Shown piece by piece: positions 1 through 10,005 of a DNA stretch of 33,699 nucleotides; the stretch's first letter is position 1, and every line of letters begins with the position of its first letter. The stretch is taken from positions 1-33,699 of the forward strand of contig SLKC01000025.1 of assembly GCA_007134775.1 (NCBI GenBank). Reading direction: 5' to 3'. The translations under genes and the position numbers were made by a program. Below the pieces are notes generated by a model. The model made no database searches, was not told the origin of the DNA, and worked only from the letters and a program-made list of their open reading frames with translations. This stretch comes from Ectothiorhodospiraceae bacterium (GTDB lineage Bacteria; Pseudomonadota; Gammaproteobacteria; XJ16; Halofilaceae).

Positions 1-1439
1 CCGTGGACCTGGTTGTCGGCGCGACTGACGCTCGGCTGCTCGTGGTTGGGCACGGCACCCGTGATCACGGGCAGATCGGGATTGCCGCCGATGAAGCCGA
101 TCAGTACGCGCGCGCCCTTGCGCAACGGGAAGTGCATGCCCTCGCTCATGCCGCTGTAGGGCTGCACAAGCCGCACCCAGTGCGAGGCCTTGCCCGCGTC
201 CTCCCGGCCCGGGTCCTGGAAGCCGCGATGGAAGGGGAACACGATATGGTATCGCCCCTCTTCGTCGAGTTCGGCGAAGCGGCCATCGCCCTCGGCGTCG
301 ACATGGGCATTCAAGTCCCCGCGGATCTCGGGCCAGTCCGTTACGCGCTGCGGACGGAACTGGGTATCGGCGGGGATCGCCTCGAAGCGGTTCTCGTAGA
401 CGGGCGTACCCTCCTCCATGGTCTGCCCGACAAGCCCGGCTACCTCGGGGTCGTGGCCCTCGTGTTCGATGCTGATGAGCTGGTATTCGCGGTTGTTTTG
501 CTCACGAGCGTGGCCAATGAGATTGAAACGGTAGCCCGCGGCGAGGCGGAACACCGTACTCGCGCCGTGGTAGATGGTCTTGCGGCAGCGCAACTCCTCG
601 GCGCGAACGCCCGCGATCGCCTTCGCCTCGTCCGGATCCAGCACGTTCTGGCCGTAGAGGTTGATGTCGCCCTTGCCCCGGGGGTCAACTTCGGCCTGCT
701 CGCGGATCGGTGTCGAGGGCTTGTCGTCGTTATAGTTCTGCACCCATACCGTTTGCGGCAGGCGCTGCTGGCGCTGGACGAGGGAGTGGACGACACCACC
801 CACGGAATCGTCCGCATCCGGCGTCATGCCGAGGCCGCCGGTGTAGGGGATCTCCGGGTCCTCCGTGGCGGGCTGGCCACTGCCGGAATCACAGAAGACG
901 GCCTGCTCGCCCTCCTCGCCCGGGGTAAAGAAGTAATAGATGCCGTCGCGCTCCATCAGGCGGGCGAGAAAGTCCCAGTAGCTCTCGCCATACTGCAGGC
1001 GGAACGGCCACTCGCGATAATCGGCATCAAGGGATTGCTCGTAGTCGATGGAGGTAACCCCGAGCTGCTCTTCGAGGGTCCCCGCGATAATCTCGGGGGT
1101 GGTGCGGTCCAGATAGACCGCGTTGACCCGGGTCAGGCCCAACTCCCACAAGCGAGGCACGATGGCAAGGCGGTAGATCGTACGCCCGCGCACCTGGTCG
1201 AGCACCTCGACCTCGGCGGCCACCCCCTGGATCTCCCGCGAGTAAGGCCCGGCCTCGATCGTGAAGGTACTCGGCTGGTCCTGCAGGTCATCAATATCGA
1301 TATCGGCCTGGTCGGAGACGAGGTCAACCTCGAACCGGTATAGGCGAGAGACCCCCTCCTCGCCGCGAAAGCGCAGCACCGAGAACGTGGAGTCGGCGAA
1401 ATCGCCGCAGGTCAAGCGGTATGTGATCGACTCGGCCAT
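1..1439 (-). CDS. vgrG: Type VI secretion system VgrG tip protein, C-terminus cut by window edge
   Basis: Reading the minus strand from an ATG at 1439 gives 479 uninterrupted codons that run off the left edge, so the 3' end is missing. The protein looks like the gp27/gp5-like core of a VgrG spike: an N-terminal beta-rich part (FEVDLVSD near residue 37), the segment ESYWDFLARLMERDGIYYFF near residue 150, and a later gp5-like OB part with HRGFQDPG and GARVLIGFIGGNPDLPVITG near the visible end. VgrG trimers cap the Hcp tube and carry effectors to target cells. A ribosome binding site (GAGGTG, 1446-1451) precedes the ATG well. The 190-base gap to the gene upstream holds a small hairpin (1464-1484). 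No other T6SS gene is visible; an effector or its adaptor would lie beyond the left edge. The family call is firm; whether there is a C-terminal extension cannot be seen. Confidence 0.87.
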   Translation of the reverse strand, partial: MAESITYRLTCGDFADSTFSVLRFRGEEGVSRLYRFEVDLVSDQADIDIDDLQDQPSTFTIEAGPYSREIQGVAAEVEVLDQVRGRTIYRLAIVPRLWELGLTRVNAVYLDRTTPEIIAGTLEEQLGVTSIDYEQSLDADYREWPFRLQYGESYWDFLARLMERDGIYYFFTPGEEGEQAVFCDSGSGQPATEDPEIPYTGGLGMTPDADDSVGGVVHSLVQRQQRLPQTVWVQNYNDDKPSTPIREQAEVDPRGKGDINLYGQNVLDPDEAKAIAGVRAEELRCRKTIYHGASTVFRLAAGYRFNLIGHAREQNNREYQLISIEHEGHDPEVAGLVGQTMEEGTPVYENRFEAIPADTQFRPQRVTDWPEIRGDLNAHVDAEGDGRFAELDEEGRYHIVFPFHRGFQDPGREDAGKASHWVRLVQPYSGMSEGMHFPLRKGARVLIGFIGGNPDLPVITGAVPNHEQPSVSRADNQVH

Positions 1440-1629
1440 AAGTTCACCTCAAGGCGAGTGGAGGACGGCGCATCAGCCGCCGTCTCAGGACGGGCATTGT
1501 TGCAGATTCCTAGCCGATTCTGCCGCGAACTCCGTCACAAATACACCGCCACGAGGAGCCGTCCCTGCGCAATCGAGCGATTCCTGGATGCCGGCGCCGG
1601 GCCGTGCGCCCCACGCGCACCGCGATCGT

Positions 1630-3861
1630 TCATGGATCGACCGGGGCAGCGCGGGAGCCCGACGCCACATACGCCTGCCACAACGGTGCGAAATCGTCGC
1701 GCCACGGCGGACCCGCCATCGGGGTCACTGGCAGCCAGTCGGGGTCACCGGCGAGCGGGCCCAATGCCGCCGAATCGCGCGCAACGACCACCCACTCGGA
1801 TTCGTGCAATCGCTCCCCGGTCGCGGTCATGTCGTCGAGGTCGTGGGCGCGACTGCGAACGGCCAGACCATGGGCCTCGGCGAGACGACCGATGACGGGG
1901 ACGAGGTCGATATAGGGATTGGAGACGTGCAGGGCGATCAGGCCCTCCCCGGCGAGCCGCCCAAGGAATAGCTCCATCGCCTCGAGGGTCAGCAGGTGCA
2001 CCGGGATCGCCGCCGAGCTGTAGGCGTCGAGAACGATCAGATCGAATCTCCCGGCCGGCTCGGCGGCGACGGCGAGGCGGCCGTCGCCGAGCACGACCTC
2101 GCAGCCCTGGCCGCAATTGCGCAGGTACGTGAAGTAGTCGGGGGTGGAGGCGATGCGCTTGACCGCCGGGTCGATCTCGTAGAAGACCATGCGCTGGTAG
2201 GGTTGGCGGTGGGCCGCCATCGAGCCCGAGCCCAGCCCCACGACCCCGATCTCGCCCTGCGGGGCGCGCTCGCCAACGACATCGAAGATGTCGCCCAGCG
2301 GCCCGCTCGCATGGTAGTAGGCCAGCGCTTCGTCGGGGCCACTGCGGTCGACCTCCTGGGCACCGTGCGCGGTGTTTCCGTGAATGAGGACATGGTAGTC
2401 GCCGCCCTCGGCGAGCACCTGGTGGGTACCATAGAAGCTGCGCGCGGCGTGCAGCTCGTCGCCATCACCGATTGCACTGACACCCACAGCGACGGCACAG
2501 AGGCCGACGGCCGCCACGTGTGCGATCGCTGCCCGGCGCAGGACCAACACGGCCGTACCACCGACCAGCAGCGCGGCCAGCAGTGCCACCGCTGCCGTGA
2601 TGTTCATGTCCGAGGCGAGCAGGAGCACGGGCGCAGTGAGCACGACTGCAACCGCGAGACCCGCCAGCAGCGACCGGCCCATCCACCGGTCACGCCACAG
2701 CGGGGTTGCAATCATGGCCGCGGCGAGCGCGAGCACCAGCGGATATTCGAGCAAGCGGTCGAACAGGAGCGGCGCGACGAGCGCATTGAAGATCCCCCCG
2801 ACGGCCCCACCGACGGCGAGCCAGACGTAGAACTCGGTCAGGTGGGCGGGTGCCGGGCGGTCGTCCGCCAGCCTGCCGTGGCAGGCGAGCGCCACTACGA
2901 GCAACACGAGCAGGTGAAAGACCAGCAGCACCCCGAGTGGCTGGTGGAAGCCGAGGGCAAAGACCGCGGCAGCGGGGACTAGCAGCAGCGCGGACGCCCG
3001 CAGCCACCACTGGGTCGGCACCGGCCGATGGCGGGCGAAAGCGTGGATGTGGCTCAGCAGGTAGAGGCTGAGCGGCACCACCCACAGCAACGGCATCGGC
3101 GCCAGGTCGGTGGTGATCACCGAGGTCACGGAGAGCAGGAGGCTGGACGGGATCAGGGCGAGCACCAGCCAGCGCAGGCGATCGCGCCAGCGCGGCGGAG
3201 CCACGCTTTGCGGCTCACCGCGGTCGGGCACCGCGCCACCCGAGCGACGCAGCATCAGACCGGCGCCCGCCGCCAACGCGAGGCCGAGGGTGAGATAGAG
3301 CGTGAGCCAGACCACGCTCTGGCTGCCCAGGGCAAGCCGAGGTTCGAGCAGGAAGGGATAGGCGAGCAGGGCGCCCACACTGCCACAGTTGCTCGCGGCG
3401 TAGAGATGGTAGGGATCGCGGGCATGGCGATGATCGGTCGCGGCCAGCCAGCGCTGGATCAGCGGCGTGGTACTCGTCACCACGAGGAAGGGCAGTCCGA
3501 CCGCGGCGAACAGCGTGACGAGCACCCATAAGGCCGGATAGTCGGCCAGGACCGAATCACCCGGCGCGCCGACCTCCGCCGGCAGAAACCAGGCTGCTGC
3601 CGCGAGCAGCAGCAGGTGCGCGAGCCACTGGCGGCGCGGGCCGAGCCAGCGCACGCTGAGATGGGCGTAGAGGTAGCCCGCCAGGAGCATGACCTGGAAG
3701 AACACCATGGCGGTGTTCCAGACCGCTGGCGTCCCCCCCATGACCGGCAGCAACATCTTGCCGAGCATGGGCTGCACCGAGAAGGTCAACGCAGCAGCCA
3801 GCGCTACGGTCGTGACGAACAGGGGATACATCAGGCGCCGACCCGCACGAAAACTCGCCAT
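1630..3861 (-). CDS. Membrane-embedded fused spermidine synthase-like protein
   Basis: A 743-residue protein starting at ATG 3861 (RAGRRLMYPLFVTTVALAAALTFSVQP follows within the first 30 residues). An earlier in-frame start at 3939 would add 26 unconvincing residues. The first roughly 480 residues contain many hydrophobic segments, probably 12 or more membrane helices, resembling the MFS-like half of fused MFS/spermidine synthases. The C-terminal soluble part has a class I methyltransferase/aminopropyltransferase fold: a glycine-rich SAM-type loop (GLGSG, near residue 537), an acidic residue ending the next strand (FYEIDP), GDGRLA, and LDAYSS near residue 610. Known spermidine synthases transfer aminopropyl from decarboxylated SAM to putrescine, but the substrate of membrane-fused forms is poorly known, and polyamine synthesis should not be assumed. 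It stands alone between vgrG and groEL, with no close partner. Confidence 0.8.
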   Translation of the reverse strand: MASFRAGRRLMYPLFVTTVALAAALTFSVQPMLGKMLLPVMGGTPAVWNTAMVFFQVMLLAGYLYAHLSVRWLGPRRQWLAHLLLLAAAAWFLPAEVGAPGDSVLADYPALWVLVTLFAAVGLPFLVVTSTTPLIQRWLAATDHRHARDPYHLYAASNCGSVGALLAYPFLLEPRLALGSQSVVWLTLYLTLGLALAAGAGLMLRRSGGAVPDRGEPQSVAPPRWRDRLRWLVLALIPSSLLLSVTSVITTDLAPMPLLWVVPLSLYLLSHIHAFARHRPVPTQWWLRASALLLVPAAAVFALGFHQPLGVLLVFHLLVLLVVALACHGRLADDRPAPAHLTEFYVWLAVGGAVGGIFNALVAPLLFDRLLEYPLVLALAAAMIATPLWRDRWMGRSLLAGLAVAVVLTAPVLLLASDMNITAAVALLAALLVGGTAVLVLRRAAIAHVAAVGLCAVAVGVSAIGDGDELHAARSFYGTHQVLAEGGDYHVLIHGNTAHGAQEVDRSGPDEALAYYHASGPLGDIFDVVGERAPQGEIGVVGLGSGSMAAHRQPYQRMVFYEIDPAVKRIASTPDYFTYLRNCGQGCEVVLGDGRLAVAAEPAGRFDLIVLDAYSSAAIPVHLLTLEAMELFLGRLAGEGLIALHVSNPYIDLVPVIGRLAEAHGLAVRSRAHDLDDMTATGERLHESEWVVVARDSAALGPLAGDPDWLPVTPMAGPPWRDDFAPLWQAYVASGSRAAPVDP

Positions 3862-3984
3862 ATGCGTCGCGCGCACTGCCGGTGCAACTGGATAGCGTAC
3901 AAGGGTAATCGAGCCCCGCGATGGTCGGCGACAGGGCAAGCTAACCGCTGGGGCGGGCAGTGAAAAGGGGGGGGAGGCACCTAC

Positions 3985-4016
3985 GACGAGGCCCCGCCAT
4001 GTGGCGGGGCCTCGTC
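3985..4016 (-). terminator. Strong hairpin downstream of groEL
   Basis: A perfect 14-bp inverted repeat (3985-3998 with 4003-4016) around a 4-base loop lies 37 bases after the groEL stop on the minus strand. There is no immediate U-run, only a C-rich stretch and a short U4 further on, so it may be a weak intrinsic terminator or an mRNA 3' end stabiliser. Confidence 0.75.
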
Positions 4017-4052
4017 CAGGGCAGGACCGGGTGGTCCCGGATCGCAGGGCGT

Positions 4053-5744
<1,692 letters not shown>

Positions 5745-5774
5745 TCAGAGACTGGTGCGCGTGCCGGACGGCGC

Positions 5775-6065
5775 TCAATCGCCCAGGACAGCGACGACAT
5801 CGTCCTCGCGCATGACGAGATAATCCTCGTCGTCGATCTTGACTTCACTGCCGGCGAACTTGCCGAACAGCACCTTGTCCCCGACCTTGACCTCGGGCTC
5901 GCGGACGCCGCCACTGTCGAGGGGCTTGCCCTTGCCGACGGCAACGATCTCACCCTTCTGCGGCTTTTCCGCAGCCGTGTCCGGGATCACGATGCCGCCT
6001 GCGCTCTTGCGCTCTTCTTCAAGGCGCTTGATGACTACGCGATCATGCAACGGACGAATGTTCAT
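5775..6065 (-). CDS. groES: Co-chaperonin GroES (Hsp10)
   Basis: A 96-residue protein starting [18 protein letters not shown] at ATG 6065. A longer in-frame reading to 6149 would translate the operator and promoter and is rejected. GroES is the heptameric lid of GroEL. The mobile loop ([20 protein letters not shown], residues about 15-34) and the roof segment ([23 protein letters not shown]) at the C-terminus are clear. The order groES then groEL with a short gap is the usual operon. Heat-shock control by HrcA is predicted from the CIRCE element 54 bases upstream. Confidence 0.99.
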   Translation of the reverse strand: MNIRPLHDRVVIKRLEEERKSAGGIVIPDTAAEKPQKGEIVAVGKGKPLDSGGVREPEVKVGDKVLFGKFAGSEVKIDDEDYLVMREDDVVAVLGD

Positions 6066-6115
6066 GGACGCTTGCTCCTTTTCGATAACGTCAGTGGGAT
6101 CAGCGGTATACCGTG

Positions 6116-6145
6116 TTGTTAGCACTCTACCCTGCTGAGTGCCAA
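6116..6145 (-). promoter_or_regulatory. CIRCE operator over the groES promoter
   Basis: The plus strand reads TTAGCACTC (6119-6127), nine bases, then GAGTGCCAA (6137-6145). This matches the CIRCE consensus TTAGCACTC-N9-GAGTGCTAA with one mismatch, the binding site of the HrcA repressor. On the minus strand the element contains a -35-like TTGGCA (6145-6140) and an 18-base spacer to TAACAA (6121-6116), so the repressor would cover the core promoter. The -10 assignment is less sure than the operator. Confidence 0.92.
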
Positions 6146-6228
6146 ACATGATAGCGACGAACTTCGGGATTTCAAGGGGCGTTGTGTCGAGGCACGTGGC
6201 GCCCCCCCCTTGCCGGGGAGGCCATCAC

Positions 6229-7416
6229 CTACAGGCGACGCGAGAGATCGAGACCGGCGAAACCGGCAAGAGGCGTCTCGAGATCGCGGGAGAAGCCGAT
6301 GACATTGAAGCGCTCGCCCATCTCTCCGGGCAGGGCAAGCACCTTCACCTGGCGCGATGCGAACAGGCGTGTCCGGTCGTCGTCGGCTGCCAGGGCGCCT
6401 GCCGCCACCTCCTCAAGACCCGTGGAGAAGAGGAAATGGTTCTGCGGGGTGAAGCCCTCGAGATCCAGCCCCGCGTCGACCGCCGCCTCGACGATCGCGG
6501 TGAAGTCGACAAACGCGGTGATGTCGGTGAGGCCGGGCCAGTCGAAGGGGTCACCGTGCGCACGGTGGGCGCGGGTGCACACGAGCGTCCCCTGATCCCG
6601 CTCGGGCAGGTAGTACTCCGAGCGGACGTAGCCGTAGTCGATCAGCAGCAGGGCACCCTGTTGCAGGCAGTCCGCGAGTCCGGCGATCCAGGCCGGCAAC
6701 TGCGGTCGGTACTCGGAGACATAGCCCGTGGGCAGTTCTCGGCCGAGATCGCGCTCAAGCCCGACGACCGCCTGCGCGAGCGGCTGCGGCGCGGGCGACC
6801 AGATATCGACGAAGCCGCCGTCACGCCAACCGACACAGCGACGCTCGACACCCTCGGCACCGATGCGAAAGACCTCAACCGGCAACGCGTCCGCTACCTC
6901 GTTGGCGACGATCACGCCACGAAAGGGTGGGGGCCAGCGATCGTGCCACTGACAGCGGTCCAGCAGATGGGGGGCATCGGCGGCGATGGCCTCGCGCTGA
7001 CGCTCGCGTAGCTCCGCGCTGACCTCGAGCAGGTGGTAGCGCTCGGGCAACTGGCCCAGGCGTTCCAATTCGACAAGCAATCCCGCCGCGAGCACGCCCG
7101 ATCCCGGCCCCGGCTCCAGCACCTCGCCCCCGCCCGTGGCCGCGAGCACCTCCGCACACTGGCGGGCGAGGCAGCGCGCGAACAGCGGCGACACCGACGG
7201 TGCGGTAACGAAATCCTCACCATCCCCGAGGGCCGCGCCCCCGGCTGCCGCGTAGTAGCCGAGGCCGGGCTCGTAGAGGGCCATGTGCATGTACTCGTGG
7301 AACGCCAGCGCGCCCCCGGCCGCGTCGATCGCCGCCCGGATGCGCTCGACCAGCCGCTCACTATGCTCACGCGCCGCGAACGAGGGCGCCGGTGCCGCTG
7401 GGATCTGCTGAGTCAT
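6229..7416 (-). CDS. Class I SAM-dependent methyltransferase, MidA/NDUFAF7 (DUF185) family
   Basis: A 395-residue protein; ATG 7416 (MTQQIPAAPAPSF) is chosen because the earlier 64 in-frame codons overlap the divergent gene's promoter and do not look like family sequence. The family signature is present: HEYMHMALYEPGLGYYA near residue 40, FVTAPSVSPLFARC near residue 65, the SAM-binding loop EVLEPGPGSGVLAAGLL near residue 95, ANEVADALPVEVFR in the middle, and LLLIDYGYVRSEYY later. The mitochondrial relative NDUFAF7 methylates an arginine of a complex I subunit. The bacterial substrate is not established, though a protein arginine is plausible. It diverges from the pteridine reductase gene with 73 bases between starts, an arrangement that suggests a shared control region. 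Confidence 0.9.
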   Translation of the reverse strand: MTQQIPAAPAPSFAAREHSERLVERIRAAIDAAGGALAFHEYMHMALYEPGLGYYAAAGGAALGDGEDFVTAPSVSPLFARCLARQCAEVLAATGGGEVLEPGPGSGVLAAGLLVELERLGQLPERYHLLEVSAELRERQREAIAADAPHLLDRCQWHDRWPPPFRGVIVANEVADALPVEVFRIGAEGVERRCVGWRDGGFVDIWSPAPQPLAQAVVGLERDLGRELPTGYVSEYRPQLPAWIAGLADCLQQGALLLIDYGYVRSEYYLPERDQGTLVCTRAHRAHGDPFDWPGLTDITAFVDFTAIVEAAVDAGLDLEGFTPQNHFLFSTGLEEVAAGALAADDDRTRLFASRQVKVLALPGEMGERFNVIGFSRDLETPLAGFAGLDLSRRL

Positions 7417-7489
7417 TGCCGGGTGGACTGTCCGTTGCGCCATCCGTTCCGGTACGCTGCCCGGCCCGGACAGCAGAGGCCGAGTGACG

Positions 7490-8248
7490 ATGGCGGAGCA
7501 TAACGCGGACCGCGACGATAACCCAACGGCGCTGGTCACCGGCGGCGCCCGCCGCATCGGTGCGAAGCTGGTCCAGACCCTGCACGACGCGGGATTCCGC
7601 GTAATCATCCACTGCCGCCGCTCGCGCGACGAAGCCGATGCGCTCGCCGCCTACCTCGAATCCGAACGCCGCGACTCAGCCCGCGTCGTCACCGGCGATC
7701 TGGCCGACCCGGCCACCTGCGAGCGCGTCGCCGAAGAGGCAATCGCCCAGTGGGGTCGTCTCGATGTTCTCGTCAACAACGCCTCGACCTTCTATCCCAC
7801 TCCGGTGGGTACCATCACCGCCGACGCCTTCGACGACCTCATCGCCAGCAACCTGCGCGCACCCACCTTCGTCGCCCAGGCCGCGGCCCCGGCCCTGCGC
7901 GAGCGCGGCGGTGCGATCATCAACATCGCCGACGTCCACGGTGAGCGCCCGCTCGCCGATTACCCCGTCTACTGCGCCGCGAAGGCAGGCCTGATCATGC
8001 TCACACGCACCCTGGCCCGCGACCTCGCGCCCGATGTCCGCGTCAACGCGATCGCACCCGGCTCGATCCTCTGGCCGGAGGGTCCCGCCGGCGACGACCC
8101 GACCAAACGCCAGGCCGTGCTCGACGCCACCCCGCTCGGCCGCCAGGGCACACCCGAGGATATCGCGGGCGCCTTGCTTTACTTGGTCCGCGACGCCCCC
8201 TTCGTCACCGGCCAGACCCTCGCCGTCGACGGCGGTCGCGGCTTGTAG
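7490..8248 (+). CDS. Pteridine reductase (PTR1/FolM-type short-chain dehydrogenase)
   Basis: A 252-residue SDR. ATG 7490 is preferred over GTG 7484 because AGAGG (7475-7479) is 10 bases before the ATG but only 4 before the GTG. The NADPH loop is TGGARRIG (residues 17-24), whose double Arg is typical of pteridine reductases, and NNASTFYPTPVG follows near residue 97. The catalytic residues appear to be Asp148, Tyr161 and Lys165 (IADVHGERPL, YCAAK). Asp replacing the usual SDR Ser is the PTR1 pattern. Such enzymes reduce dihydro- or oxidised pterins and dihydrofolate and give a DHFR-independent route to tetrahydropterins. The folB-folK genes lie just downstream on the other strand, which fits a pterin/folate role. 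Confidence 0.88.
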   Translation: MAEHNADRDDNPTALVTGGARRIGAKLVQTLHDAGFRVIIHCRRSRDEADALAAYLESERRDSARVVTGDLADPATCERVAEEAIAQWGRLDVLVNNASTFYPTPVGTITADAFDDLIASNLRAPTFVAQAAAPALRERGGAIINIADVHGERPLADYPVYCAAKAGLIMLTRTLARDLAPDVRVNAIAPGSILWPEGPAGDDPTKRQAVLDATPLGRQGTPEDIAGALLYLVRDAPFVTGQTLAVDGGRGL

Positions 8249-8296
8249 GTCGACGCCGGCCAAACCGTTGCCCGCACGGTATCGTGGAAAATCTCA

Positions 8297-8321
8297 CGCA
8301 AAAGCGCCAAGCACGCCAAGG
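8297..8321 (+). repeat. CGCCAAG-type intergenic repeat, copy A
   Basis: A stretch with GCGCCAAG and CGCCAAGG in tandem lies between the pteridine reductase and folK genes. A related block with three CCAAG units occurs inverted at 10189-10219. No coding sequence covers it. The rest of the 222-base gap (8249-8470) is GC-rich and shows only the second repeat block at 8386. Confidence 0.5.
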
Positions 8322-8385
8322 AAACATTCTCTTCTGGCCGGCTCCGCGCCTTGACGAGCCCCCCTGCTCGTGAACGCCCCCGAAG

Positions 8386-8414
8386 CCGCGTCGCGGTGCA
8401 GCGAAGCGGCGGGG
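8386..8414 (+). repeat. GC-rich dispersed repeat block, copy A
   Basis: This 29-base block matches 10051-10079 at 25 of 29 positions by eye, and its last 19 bases match the minus strand of 10157-10179 at about 18 of 19. The three copies sit only in the two intergenic regions that flank the folK-folB-rpmB-rpmG block. Confidence 0.55.
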
Positions 8415-8470
8415 CCTTCGCGCCTCAGCGAGGGCCCCCACCCACGAACGCCGGGGACGCTGACGCGGGC

Positions 8471-8998
8471 CTACTGCGTAAGGACTTCGGGTGGCACGAG
8501 GCCCTCTGGATCGACCGGGCGGAGCTCCCCGGCACCGATGCCGTCGAAATGGGCCCAGAGGTCGAGCAACGCCTCGCCGTGCACGGGGTGGCGGCGGGTA
8601 CCGGCGAGTTCGGCGAGCGGGCCGAGGACAAAGGCGACGCGGTCGATCTCGGGGCGCGGCACAACCAGCTTGCCCGACTCGACTACGTGGTCACCGTAAA
8701 GGAGCAGATCGAGGTCGAGGCTGCGCGCAGAGAACTTCGGCTGGGAGCGGTCCCGGCCGAATCGGTCCTCGATCGTGTGCAGGGCGGCGTTGACCTCGGT
8801 AATCGGCTCGGCCGAATCGAAACCGACGACCAGGTTGTAGAAATCCTCGCCGTCGAAGCCGACCGCCGGGCATTCGAACACCGTGGAAACGGCGAGCGGC
8901 CCGAAGCGCTCGCGCAGCGCGCGCAGCGCAGCGGGGATATGGCGCTCGCGCTCGATGTTCGAGCCAATCGAGATATAAACGCGCTCCACTGTGCTCAC
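8471..8998 (-). CDS. folK: 2-amino-4-hydroxy-6-hydroxymethyldihydropteridine pyrophosphokinase (HPPK)
   Basis: A 175-residue protein of usual length that pyrophosphorylates hydroxymethyl-dihydropterin with ATP in folate synthesis. The start is YISIGSNIERER, a typical HPPK opening, followed by STVFECPAVGFDGEDFYNLVVGFD near residue 40. The metal and ATP region is RSLDLDLLLYGD near residue 92, with the DxD of HPPK, and the signature PRPEIDRVAFVLGPLAELAG comes next. The GTG start at 8998 overlaps the folB stop (GTGA), so the two are translationally coupled. The C-terminal about 20 residues are family-variable. Confidence 0.96.
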   Translation of the reverse strand: MSTVERVYISIGSNIERERHIPAALRALRERFGPLAVSTVFECPAVGFDGEDFYNLVVGFDSAEPITEVNAALHTIEDRFGRDRSQPKFSARSLDLDLLLYGDHVVESGKLVVPRPEIDRVAFVLGPLAELAGTRRHPVHGEALLDLWAHFDGIGAGELRPVDPEGLVPPEVLTQ

Positions 8999-9357
8999 TC
9001 CACGGGCCGGGTGCCCCGCTCGATGATGATACCGACGTCCCGCGCCCCGCGGATCGCACCGGGCTTGGACAGCGTGACCTTGACCCAGGGCACGTCGAAC
9101 TCCTCGCGCACGATGCGCGCGATCTCCTCGGCCAGGGTCTCGACGAGCTGAAAGGAGCTGCGCCCGACGAAATCGATCAGCCGCTTCGAGATACTCTTGT
9201 AATCGAGCGCGTCATCGATCGAATCGGTGGCCGCGGCCCGCGAAATGTCCGCAGCCATTTCAAGGTCGATCGCAACCACCTGGCGGGTATTGCGCTCCCA
9301 CTCAAAGATGCCGATGATCGTGTCGACCCGCAGGTCGCGCAGGAAAACGATGCCCAT
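8995..9357 (-). CDS. folB: Dihydroneopterin aldolase
   Basis: A 120-residue enzyme starting MGIVFLRDLRVDTIIGIFEWER at ATG 9357. Longer in-frame readings toward 9759 cross the rpmB promoter and are rejected. FolB cleaves dihydroneopterin to hydroxymethyl-dihydropterin, the substrate of the next gene. The catalytic Glu of GIFEWER near residue 19, the DYKSISKRLIDFV segment near residue 50, FQLVETLAEEIA near residue 67, and the catalytic Lys in VKVTLSKPGAIRGARDVGI near residue 99 are all present. It is the first gene of a folB-folK unit; a -10-like TACACT lies at 9390-9385 on the minus strand. Confidence 0.97.
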   Translation of the reverse strand: MGIVFLRDLRVDTIIGIFEWERNTRQVVAIDLEMAADISRAAATDSIDDALDYKSISKRLIDFVGRSSFQLVETLAEEIARIVREEFDVPWVKVTLSKPGAIRGARDVGIIIERGTRPVE

Positions 9358-9501
9358 GTCCGGACTCCCTCGACAGGGCCCGGGAGTGTAGAAAACCCCC
9401 GAGCGAAACGCCACGGGTGGACCCCCTTCGCAGCGAGCGGGGGCGCCGGTGGCTGACGATGCGCAACGCGACGGACCGGCACTCGCTGCTGGCAACAGGG
9501 C

Positions 9502-9530
9502 TTGCCGGACACGACGCGACGCGCTACCAT
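9502..9530 (+). promoter_or_regulatory. Sigma70-type promoter for rpmB-rpmG
   Basis: TTGCCG (9502-9507), a 17-base spacer and TACCAT (9525-9530) lie 45 bases before the rpmB start. The spacing is ideal and the position right for a strong ribosomal-protein promoter. The 217-base gap between folB and rpmB holds nothing else that I recognise apart from the folB -10-like box. Confidence 0.6.
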
Positions 9531-9574
9531 TCGCGGCTTCGCGCCAACCGGATCCAGATCCAACGGAGTTTCCG

Positions 9575-9811
9575 ATGTCCCGCGTATGCCAGGTAACCGG
9601 CAAGGGCCCGACGGTCGGGCACCATGTGTCGCACTCCAACATCAAGAGCAAGCGCCGGTTCCTCCCGAACCTGCACAAGCACCGCTTTTGGGTGGAGAGC
9701 GAGCAGCGCTGGGTGACGCTGCGCACCTCGTCGAAGGGGATGCGCATTATCGATCGCAAGGGTATCGACGCCGTGCTCGCCGATCTGCGTGCACGCGGCG
9801 AGAAGATCTGA
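9575..9811 (+). CDS. rpmB: 50S ribosomal protein L28
   Basis: A 78-residue L28 beginning [22 protein letters not shown] and continuing with [26 protein letters not shown]. It starts at ATG 9575 with GGAGTT upstream. Only the first CxxxG cysteine is present, so it is not the four-cysteine zinc form. It lies 13 bases before rpmG, as is usual in proteobacteria, and both end before a strong terminator. Length and sequence are ordinary. Confidence 0.98.
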   Translation: MSRVCQVTGKGPTVGHHVSHSNIKSKRRFLPNLHKHRFWVESEQRWVTLRTSSKGMRIIDRKGIDAVLADLRARGEKI

Positions 9812-9824
9812 GGAGGCAGAAGCG

Positions 9825-9980
9825 ATGCGCGAAAAGATCAAACTGGTGTCGAGCGCGGGTACCGGGCACTTCTACACGACAACGAAGAACAAGAAGAACA
9901 TGCCCGACAAGATGAACATCAAGAAGTTCGACCCGGTCGTGCGCAAGCACGTCAACTACAAGGAGACGAAGCTGAAGTAG
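9825..9980 (+). CDS. rpmG: 50S ribosomal protein L33, zinc-free form
   Basis: A 51-residue L33 starting [23 protein letters not shown] at ATG 9825, behind an excellent AGGAGG (9811-9816) that begins at the rpmB stop. The two CxxC pairs of zinc-binding L33 are absent, so this is the zinc-independent form common in proteobacteria. The longer in-frame start at 9789 lies inside rpmB and is rejected. Confidence 0.98.
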   Translation: MREKIKLVSSAGTGHFYTTTKNKKNMPDKMNIKKFDPVVRKHVNYKETKLK

Positions 9981-10005
9981 GCTTCGCGTCCGTGCCCTAC
10001 TTGCA

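Noticed and set aside
3-1343. 446-codon ORF on the plus strand
   Set aside because: It is the antisense shadow of vgrG; its translation is low in recognisable motifs while the minus strand reads as a clear VgrG.
2465-3531. Several overlapping Arg/Ala/Pro-rich ORFs around the fused spermidine synthase
   Set aside because: All are out-of-frame or antisense to the 743-residue gene and have the composition expected of GC-rich shadows.
8297-8321. CRISPR-like array
   Set aside because: The CGCCAAG units are only a few bases apart, degenerate and without spacers of regular length; no cas genes are present.
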